Part shown: piece after piece, positions 45,745 to 54,010 of the stretch
How positions within the stretch are numbered: the first letter of the stretch is position 1
Layout of the letters: each line of letters starts with the position of its first letter
Assembly (NCBI GenBank): GCA_030549205.1
Contig: JAUKTV010000025.1
Span: 1-64,000 of the forward strand
Length of the DNA stretch: 64,000 nt
DNA from: Apiosordaria backusii
Taxonomy: Eukaryota > Ascomycota > Sordariomycetes > Sordariales > Lasiosphaeriaceae
Reading direction: 5' to 3'
Position numbers and translations under genes: made by a program
Notes under the pieces: model-generated
What the model was told of the DNA's origin: nothing
The model's input: only the letters and a program-made list of their open reading frames with translations
The model's database searches: none

Positions 45745-46651
45745 CTAGCACTGGAAGACAGGAGGGCCTGGGTTCCGATAAGAGGTAGGGATGGGCCAGT
45801 TGATGTTGATCTGGATGCCGGGGTCACTGGCGGAGTAGGCGCCTGGGAAAGAGACCTTGTTGCTCGGTTCAGTGCTGCCGCCGCCGGTGACTCCGATCTG
45901 TGCGCACGAGATATAGAACTGTGCGCCTCCTGCACTTGATGCAGAGTGCAGGGCGATGTGCTCAGCACGGAGCAAGTAGTAACCGGAGCGAATGCAGCGC
46001 GGGATGGTGACGGGGAAAGAGCCCTTGTCTGTGAGGCTGAGGTTAGTATTTTAAGTAGCGCGGATTCAAAAGGCGCGAAACTAAACGTACTCAAGCTGGG
46101 CCAGCCAAGCTGTGACCCAAACGTGGGCTGTTCATGATAAATCTTGAACCAAACGGCACCGGATCCGTCCCATCTTGTAACATCCTGACCATCAGGCACG
46201 CGAGCCAGGTAGAACTGCATCGGCCTAACACGTGAATAGGTCAGCTACTGACAAATTTTAAAATGACAGAAGATTGTCGCCCTTGGTAACTCAGACTCAA
46301 ACTCACCCGGGATGATAGGCGTTGGGGTTAACGTAGTAAGTCAACTGGGAGCCGGCGCTGACATTGTAGGTTTGAGAAGCTCCAGCTACTGAGTTCTGGA
46401 AGCACCGGATCTGTTGGGAGCTTACACTCCCGACAAAACCATTATCCTGCCAGTCTGTTGACAACTCCGTTAGCAAACTGGGCTCACGCTCGCTCTATTG
46501 GTGGTAGCCAGAGAAGAATAAGGGAGAAAAACGACATACTGTCGGCACGACGAACGTGCTGCCAATCAGCGCCATTCCCAACACGGGGCAGAGTGTAGTG
46601 GGCAGTGGCGCTGAGCGCGGTGCTGAGCACGAGAGCAAGAGAAGCCAACAT
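45745..46651 (-). CDS. AA9 lytic polysaccharide monooxygenase
   Basis: On the minus strand the exons are 46540-46651, 46307-46454, 46091-46224 and 45745-46028 (225 aa). The introns are 46029-46090, 46225-46306 and 46455-46539, all GT/AG. The signal peptide (MLASLALVLSTALSATA) ends before His18, the copper-brace N-terminal His of HYTLPRVGNG. The second His is in AYHPGPMQFYLARV. GSGAVWFKIY, the IPRC disulphide region, SGYYLLRAEHIALHSAS and AGGAQFYISCAQI (with the axial Tyr) are all AA9 marks. AA9 enzymes oxidise cellulose or related beta-1,4-glucans. The protein ends soon after the catalytic domain without a CBM1. A TATA box and a CGG pair lie upstream. It is convergent with the AA3_1-like dehydrogenase, a plausible electron donor. 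Confidence 0.95.
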
Positions 46652-46725
46652 TTTGAGACTCGATGTGATGGTCAATAATGTTGCTGTTCTCAATACATCG
46701 TCAAGACCTAGATCTGAGACCTCAC

Positions 46726-46732
46726 TTTTATA
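46726..46732 (-). promoter_or_regulatory. TATA box of AA9 gene
   Basis: TTTTATA on + (TATAAAA on -), about 75-80 bp before the AA9 ATG at 46651. It is embedded in AATGTATAAAAGTGAGGT, nearly identical to the CE15 promoter. Confidence 0.6.
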
Positions 46733-46819
46733 CATTGCTGCTATAGGCCAGGGTCATCTTGATATGCCTTGTCTACCCCAGATTGGGCTTGCTTCCGTGG
46801 TCCGGGGACAAGACCGAAT

Positions 46820-46830
46820 CGGCTTGGCGG
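46820..46830 (+). promoter_or_regulatory. CGG-N5-CGG pair, possible zinc-cluster site
   Basis: CGG CTTGG CGG lies about 170-180 bp before the AA9 start. Zn2Cys6 activators of cellulase genes bind CGG repeats; assignment to a particular factor is not possible from sequence. Confidence 0.3.
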
Positions 46831-48421
46831 AGGCTTTTTCTGCTCTCCATTCCCGGATTGTGTCCCGTGTTGGACCTTTGAAAGGCTTCGAGCAGCCGCG
46901 TACCGTCTTGTCCCGGCCGGCTAAATCACCGTTGCACCCTAACCGCGCCACTAAAAAGACGGCCTGGTATTGGATCAATATACATCAAGGCGACGGCATT
47001 TGCCTGGGGCTCCACGACCTTCCTGCAACTGCAGTCACGGGGCTTGGAAAGTGGTTGTGGGGTGCATGTATGGTGTAACCGAAGCGGAAGTCTCGCATCT
47101 AGAATCCGAATCCAACCTTGGGCCGCTTGGTGATGGCTCTTCAATCATACTTGTTCCTGCCCAACAGGCTCCCGACCATGGCATATGCGATGTCTTCATG
47201 CGCTTGCTGTGTCTGCAAGGAAGATGACATCACCGTGGACCGGTCTGTTGCTGGTAGAGGCGGCCCTGGAATCCGGGAGCGGGTGGTCCCTAGTGGGTGA
47301 CTGATGTTGATCAAGCCTTGAAACCATGCCTTGTTTGAGCCTTGGCGATGGATATGCAGGAGTAGAAGTGCAATCCTCTTTACCTGTTGTGTGAGTCGCT
47401 AAAATGTGGATCATGATGGTTTATCCTCTCCAACTGTGAGGACTTGCCTGGTGGATTGATGTATGGGTGAGCGATTCCCTAGTTCGAGGATACACGTTGA
47501 AGACGACCCCCTTACCTTGGCGTTGTGATCTCTAGAACAGCCAGCCTTAATAGGCACTCTGGACAGAAGAACAGATACTCCAAGCCAGCAAGCTAGCACG
47601 TGACTAGTAACCTATCTATCTCGATATCAGGCTGTTTGAACGATTGGGTAAACAGGTATTTGAATACAGTTGGAACAGCTGTATTCAACAGTTTCTGTGT
47701 GGTGGATTTTGCAGCAATTTCTACTACTTGTCCACGGCGTGACAGGGCAACAAAGCAAAATAACTGACCCGAGTCGGTAAGGTATGGGATCCCTCCTACC
47801 AGATCCCCTTTCCGTGTTCGATAAGTAGACCACAGCAAACCTGTATTCCATGGACGCTCATCATGGGGTGTTTAGGGCTGTCGAATGACAGACTGGCTGG
47901 GTGCTCAACAAAGATTTTAGCGTACCTATTTACCTAAAGATTTGCTCTTTCGCATGGAAAAGTAGGCAACGTACTCAAAATTGATATCTTGAACAAGCAT
48001 TGTGACTCTCCCTGCGTCTGCATCGTGCTTTCAGCAATTTTTGGGCACACAGAAATGAAGCTTCATGTTCTTTCTGAACACGATCACGGCGTTTAGTTGC
48101 GACCAGCTGACTTGAAGGATCAATAGATTAGGGGCGTAACAGTCATCGGAAGCTTACTGATTTACTGTTTATAGAAATGGGTAGGTAGAAGCACTTTAGC
48201 TCATTTCCACAATGCTATTATTGACTTGGTTTAGTATTAGCCTTTGGGGCTGAGAGACTGGACCGCACCCACCCCCTGGCCAGCTGCATATATGTTCACA
48301 ACAGAGGGTTTCGGGGCAGGCGAGGACAACGAAGATTAAAGTATACAAAAACAGTGAGCACTTTCCGGTTCTTACTTCCACAGACCAGACCATCGCTCTT
48401 TTTCTCGCCGTGACTGCAACC
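46831..48421. other. Intergenic, AA9 and vWA promoters
   Basis: About 1.6 kb with no supported gene. TACCTA-like motifs occur at about 47925 and 48180. Confidence 0.5.
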
Positions 48422-51197
48422 ATGGCGCAATTAACCCTTGTGACTTTCCTCTCGGCTTTCCCTGCACTCTCGCTCGGTTTTGGTACATCAACTGGGACTT
48501 TCAACAACAACCGTGAACACGAAAGAATCACAAGGGCCGCCTTAACTTATCGAGATGATGCGGTCTCTGGAAATTGTTTCTCAGACGACTCCATAGATCA
48601 ATTGGCAGGTGGCATTGGCAAGTTTGGAGCTGTCGGCAACCCGGACGATCCCTCGGCTTGGGGAACCAGCCTCGAGGGCCATGAAGCCCACTGCGATGGT
48701 GCCGACTTCTTCAACGCGCCCGGATACCCGCAAAGCCGTTCCGCAGCCAGTGCTATTCTCCTTGACTGCGTGAATCACATAAAGGAACGACTGAACCAAG
48801 GCATCGCGGCTGCGGGTCTCATCTTGGACGCCGAGGGCTACATTAAACCGGACGAAGCGAAGATTCCACTGGCGGGCTGCATCTACTTCAGAAGCAACCA
48901 AGCCAGCAATGCCAAATGTAGCGCTATCCTCGGCTTCGGCCGAGCGTTGCATGGCATCCAGGATTTCTATTCTCACAGCAATTGGGCCGATGTCGCGAAC
49001 GATTCACAGCCCGTCTCTGTTCTCAATCCGCCAGGGCTGGGGAACTCTTTTCCAGCTCCCTTTTTCGATACCCGCTTTTTTGGACCGCCAAATTTCCCTC
49101 TTGATCTTACCACCGGCTGTTGGGAGCACGATGACGAGACGCCTGGTGTTGGCGGATGCGTCAACCGTATCACCCACAACTCATTGAACAAGGACGGCGG
49201 CGACATTGACCCTGACTCGGGTGTCGCAACCAATCCAACGCCTGAGAAGGGGCCTCGTGGAGCTGTCAACAACAATTTTGCGCGTGCCGTTGGTTTGGCT
49301 CTCGTGGATACACAGCGTCAATGGCGACACTTTCGAAACCGCCTTGTCGAGATACATGGGGAGGAGAAAGGGGCTCGGATTGTGTGTGCTTTGACTCGCG
49401 ATGACCCAGAGAAGGAATGCAACGGCCGCAAGGTGGCAATTGTCGTCGACAGCTCTGGATCAAATGACTGGACTGATCCCAACAATCTCCGCATCTCAGC
49501 TGCGAGGGCTATCAATGAAGAACTCATCAGCCAAGCTGAGGCAACCGACTCCAACGCCAAGCCTGATCTGGTCACCGTGGTCGATTTCGACGACCAGGCA
49601 AGGATAGTCTATCCCCTCGGAGATCCCGCCGACGCTCACTTCAATGGGATCGACTCCTCTGGTGGTACGAATATTGCCGAGGGCATTCGTCTGGCTATCG
49701 ACGAGATTACGGGCGACGACCGGTACGACACCCGGGGCCGGTCTGGGATCATTGTTCTCACCGACGGTGATGACCCGTACTACGGAGACCGGTTGGCGCA
49801 ACTGGCCAGGGCCTACTTGCTCGGCATCAAGGTTTCTTTTGGATTTCTTTGGCCTGTGTCTATCCCCGTGACCAACCCCAAGATGAAGCGTGGTGGTGAT
49901 AAACTTGCCCGTCGCCAGACACAAACGTCGGAGATGCTCGCCGCTGTTCTCAAGACGGGCGGCTCCTATGCCACTATTGACTCGCCGGAAGCCCAGCAGG
50001 CGTTTGTCGAGCTCTTGAAATCCAACGGCTTCTCCTCGGCGGACGACGGCAGCAGTGTCACTCCTCTGCAAAAGGGACTTGGCATTGCTGGCCTCCTCAA
50101 CACTGCCAATCCCACAGTTTACTACAGCTACAACGCCAAGGGTGGCGAGGACATCACGATTGATTTGCAGGCTCTGTCTTGCAGCATCGATGCAGTCCTG
50201 CTAGCTGTTGCAGCCGGCACTGTTGTCGGCAATACGTCTGTCTCCTCTGCAAGCGGTCAGCTCAAGTACACAGCAGCCAACGACCAACTGCTGGAGCTTT
50301 CTATTTCCAATTCTGAGTCAGTATCCGAGTGTGTCTTCGAGGTGCAATTGGCGGGCGTGTATGTGGCTCCGCCAACCTCGACTTCGACGTCGACAGCAGC
50401 CTCGTCAACATTTACCACTGTCACTTCGACAGAAATCTCATCAGTGTCTACTACCGTCGAGCCAAGCACCTCCACAACTCCTATTTCCTCTTCAGCTACA
50501 TTCACCTCCACATCATGGATCACCAACTCCTCGGCCACATACATCCCCACATCCACAGAGGGGCCCGTAATCGTGACCTCTATGTAAGTTTCCTTCACAT
50601 CTCTGTTCTGTTTGGGAATGCCCACTCACTTTGATTCTCTTCAACAGCATCACGTCCTTCACAACATACTGCCCAACCACAATAACCTACACGACAAATG
50701 GCACCACCTCTTGCATATCTACACTCCTCCCCACCATAACCACGGTTACCACAGTCATCACCCTCACGTCATGCCCTGGCAAATGTCCTGTTGTAGGGAG
50801 CCCAACGATAGCACCGCCCGACAATAGCTTGAGCACAGCTTTCATATCAACTCCCACCGCTGTGACTGACGACACATCCGAGTTTCCAGCCACATCCAGT
50901 GCTCCTCCCGCTGGCGGTGCTCAGACCCTGTCTGCTAGCGAAGTTAGCGAAGATTCAAGCGTGGCTCAGCCCTCGCAAACGACTTCAGGAGGTGAAGGGA
51001 ATGAACAAGGCGGAGGAGGAGGAGGAGAGCCAGTGGTTACCACGCCTCTTGTTTCTGTTGATACTTTGACTACCGGGACAACTACTACTACTGATGGCGT
51101 TCTGAGGCCATCAGTTCAAACTGCCACGGGAGTGAAAAACGGTCTTAGTCTGGTTGTTGTTGGCTTGGGTCTCATGCTAGGCCTTTCAGTTCTATAG
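48422..51197 (+). CDS. GPI-anchored protein with Zn-PLC/HET-C-like and vWA domains
   Basis: The exons are 48422-50583 and 50648-51197 (903 aa); the open frame before 48422 lacks an ATG. A signal peptide (AQLTLVTFLSAFPALSLG) precedes an all-alpha domain of about 290 residues. It has NNNREHERITRAAL and GRALHGIQDFYSHSNWAD, the His/Asp pattern of zinc-dependent phospholipase C and HET-C-like folds. A vWA domain follows (about 335-560) with a complete MIDAS: DSSGS, the Thr in SGGTNIAEG and the Asp in VLTDGDDP. A beta-rich segment, then a long Ser/Thr-rich stalk (TSTSTSTAASSTF and so on), ends in a hydrophobic GPI-type tail (GVKNGLSLVVVGLGLMLGLSVL). It therefore presents the domains at the cell surface. 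The enzymatic activity, if any, and the ligand are unknown. It is convergent with the CE15 gene. Confidence 0.82.
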
Positions 51198-51716
51198 TAC
51201 AAAGACGTGAATGGAGCAGGGCTGAACTTGGAGATACATATATACCTGGGCATGAAGGCGTTGGGACTGGTGAGATGCTGGTAAGAAATCGTAGGTATAT
51301 ATCGTGCAGATTTACATACTTGGGTAATATCGTAATAAGTAGAACATCTAATATTTATGGCTATCAGAAACAAACAAACCTGAGCCGGGATTACCTGTGG
51401 ACCTTTGGATACCTGGTGGATGCAAGTGGCCCAAATCCTTAATACGTATTGTGATGCCTTACATTGAAATCAGTTAAGCCGGCGTTAGATTTGCAAAGTA
51501 CCTTACATCGCTGACGGTATTGTAGAGTAACCGACAGCTGCTGGCGAATGGTATGTGATTAGTGTTACAATACACGGGTTGAGCGGCTTTGGTACTGAAA
51601 GGATGATAATCGCAGCGAGATGTAATTTCCACGTCTCGAAGGTTCATGTTGCCAACGTGCCATCCCTGCCCAGGATGGAGGTACATATCTCTGTTTACTG
51701 GCAGCTGTTTCCCTAC
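51198..51716. other. Intergenic, convergent 3' regions
   Basis: Between the vWA and CE15 genes. No gene supported. Confidence 0.5.
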
Positions 51717-52901
51717 CTACGCAAGGATAGGAACGGTCCAATTCACCCATCTCCCCAAGTGGAAATTGTAGATCTTGTCCGTCTTGAAAATGTTTGCTCC
51801 AGTGCTCTTATCTAGCAACCACCAGTCGATATAGGCCGTGACATCCCCCCTCAGACTAGCGGGCAACTGACAGTGGGAGCTCCCGTGGGCGACTTGGGCG
51901 AACCCCATGTGTCGTTCGGACGAGAGTGCCGTATAAATTAGTCGCCCCGCACTTGCACATCCATACGTGCTCACCGGCCCCAGGTAATCGATACCACTAT
52001 TCTCTATAACCAGAAGCCCCCTTGGAGCCACCAGCCCCGCAAGGAGATGGTGGTCGAGCGGTAGCTTGCCCAAGTCGTTCACGTATTTTGAAAAGTCGGC
52101 CGAGAACCACTGGTCACCGTTAATAATTTGGGTGGCATCCTCAACCTTGGTGCCATTCTTCTTCATCTCCGCCACAATCCTCCAACACCCCATCCCCCCT
52201 GATCCTGCTTCTTGTGGCAACGTCAACCTGATACGGGAATCGAATGCTCCGGATATAAAAGCCCCTTTCCCATTTCTCGAGCACCCCGTCACGCCGACTC
52301 GGTCAGGGTTGATCTTTGTTGTAGTAGGGCCGAGCTCCTCGAGCGCGTCCATGATCCTCGAAACAGCCCAGGACCAAGCAAGCAACCCACCAGTTTTCTG
52401 ACCGCGGTCGAAAAAATCAAAGAACTTGCCCCTTCCTCTAGGGTCCGTGGCGGCAATTTCCTCGTTGTTCAGAGTGATCAACGCAACGTTGTTGGGTATG
52501 GGAACCGAAGCTCCCCCAAGGGCAATGATGGCAGCAAACGGGCCGTTGCCAGAAGGAAGCCTGATCGAAGGCGCAAAGGATAACGTCTTGCCTTGTGCCG
52601 AAACGACAATATTTAGGCGACCCAATGACACAGTCGCCGTCACGGATTCGACAGGAGGTGGTAAGGGGCCGAGCTCGTAGCTTTGAAACAAGGCTGAAAT
52701 CTCCTCTCGACGGCAGGCCCATGCATCCTTGGTGGTGACTTTTGTACCATTGATGAAGGTGAAGGGGTCGGGCAGGAGGGCAGAACTCCCACTAAAGGAA
52801 TACCCCGAAGGGATGGTAGAGCAGCTTTCTGCGAGAGAATACGGAATTTGAAGCAGGTGTAGGGAAAAGCCAAAGAGGATTGGAAGAGGACCGAGTTTCA
52901 T
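51717..52901 (-). CDS. CE15 glucuronoyl methylesterase
   Basis: Single exon on the minus strand, 394 aa from the ATG at 52899-52901. A signal peptide (KLGPLPILFGFSLHLLQIPYSLA) leads directly to CSTIPSGYSF, without a CBM1. The catalytic triad is clear: nucleophile Ser about 208 in VTGCSRNGKGAF, acid Glu about 231 in LPQEAGSGG, and His about 343 in HGSSHCQLP. Other family blocks are DPFTFINGTKVTTKDAWACRREEI, ALGGASVPIPNNVA and GPVSTYGCASAGRLIYTAL. Glucuronoyl esterases cut the ester between 4-O-methyl-glucuronic acid of xylan and lignin alcohols, loosening lignin-carbohydrate complexes. A TATA box lies about 95-100 bp upstream in a context shared with the AA9 gene. It is divergent from the GH2 gene. 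Confidence 0.94.
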   Translation of the reverse strand: MKLGPLPILFGFSLHLLQIPYSLAESCSTIPSGYSFSGSSALLPDPFTFINGTKVTTKDAWACRREEISALFQSYELGPLPPPVESVTATVSLGRLNIVVSAQGKTLSFAPSIRLPSGNGPFAAIIALGGASVPIPNNVALITLNNEEIAATDPRGRGKFFDFFDRGQKTGGLLAWSWAVSRIMDALEELGPTTTKINPDRVGVTGCSRNGKGAFISGAFDSRIRLTLPQEAGSGGMGCWRIVAEMKKNGTKVEDATQIINGDQWFSADFSKYVNDLGKLPLDHHLLAGLVAPRGLLVIENSGIDYLGPVSTYGCASAGRLIYTALSSERHMGFAQVAHGSSHCQLPASLRGDVTAYIDWWLLDKSTGANIFKTDKIYNFHLGRWVNWTVPILA

Positions 52902-52995
52902 TTTGGTCAACTTTGGCTTATAGATGGGTGCCCGGTAATCACTTGTAGAGAATGAGGTAATAGATTTCTAACGCTTTTAACGTGGGTAACCTCAC

Positions 52996-53001
52996 TTTAT
53001 A
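52996..53001 (-). promoter_or_regulatory. TATA box of CE15 gene
   Basis: TTTATA on + (TATAAA on -), about 95-100 bp before the CE15 ATG, in the context AATGTATAAAGTGAGGT that nearly matches the AA9 promoter. Confidence 0.55.
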
Positions 53002-53102
53002 CATTCGCATACATGTTTGCACAGCTGTCCGGTTTCTTTTACACGCTGATCAGCTTACCAGGTATGCCGGCAACATAGCATACTCCGTCTTCATCTGTCT
53101 AA

Positions 53103-53126
53103 GTTGGGTCAGCATTTTGACCCAAC
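53103..53126. repeat. Perfect 9-bp inverted repeat
   Basis: GTTGGGTCA, six bases, TGACCCAAC. It lies between the divergent CE15 and GH2 genes, so it may be a dimer-binding site or a hairpin. Confidence 0.85.
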
Positions 53127-54010
53127 AGTGAATCAACTATCAGAATAAGTATTGCTCAGCCCCGACTGTCTGGTCCTTCATTGCACTTCAGCTGTGTGCC
53201 AATAAAAGGCACCGGAACGGATTGTGCCATACTCAACCTTCTTTCAATCCCACCAATCATACTGACTCGCTAAATAAAACTGCCAGGGTGACTGACATCT
53301 GCAGCGTCACACGGACCGACAGTTCGAAGGGCAGAGAGACATGTTTTGCAGAAAATAATAGGCACTACAAGTCTGCTACAAGTCAAATGTGAACCAAACT
53401 TCTTGGACTACTATATGGCTGTGTATGTAGCAGCCTCTGCTCTTTTCCTGAGGCGTGAAATTGCAAGCGATGGAGCACAGCCGTGGCTTGATATGCCCGT
53501 CAGTACCATATTCAGTGAAGAAGATCCTTGGTTTGAAAACATAGCGCTTAACTGAACATGTGATCCTCACCTGGCTACCTAGGTACACACCTGGAACGGA
53601 GAGACGCTTACATTTATCAACCTATAATCGCCGAGTCCAGACACGATGGATAATCAGCAGGCCCGTTCAGGTGTTTGAAGAGATAACAGGTTTCTTGATG
53701 AGGTGCACGTAGATCGCGACGTTCAGTGGGGGTATTCCTCGTCCTTTCTGTCCTGAATGGGTAAATTGCACCCCCAGTGCCTTGTTCGCCTGTTCGGGCT
53801 GCATATTCTCCGAACTGGGCCGCCTGGAATCGGCGAAAATGCGATCCATGAATGGGATTAAGACGGATGAATCTGTGCATCCTCTCCAACTTAGAGACAC
53901 CATGCTGTATGTGGGCATCACTAAGCGAGCTGGAAATGATAAGAGAAGAAGACCCATCGCAAATCACATGATATCTCAGCATCATCATCGCCATTATCAT
54001 TACCTTTATC

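Larger units (their letters stand above)
52902..54010. other. Divergent promoter region, CE15 and GH2
   Basis: 1.1 kb bidirectional region. It holds the CE15 TATA box and a perfect 9-bp inverted repeat. The short ORF at 53346-53555 has no family signal. Confidence 0.55.

Noticed and set aside
48410..48421. Longer start of the vWA protein
   Set aside because: The codon at 48410 is GTG; the ATG at 48422 has a good context and gives a clean signal peptide.
51717..52910. Longer CE15 start
   Set aside because: The codon at 52908-52910 is TTG on the minus strand; the ATG at 52901 starts the signal peptide.
53346..53555. 69-aa ORF between CE15 and GH2
   Set aside because: No family motif, weak start context, in a promoter region.
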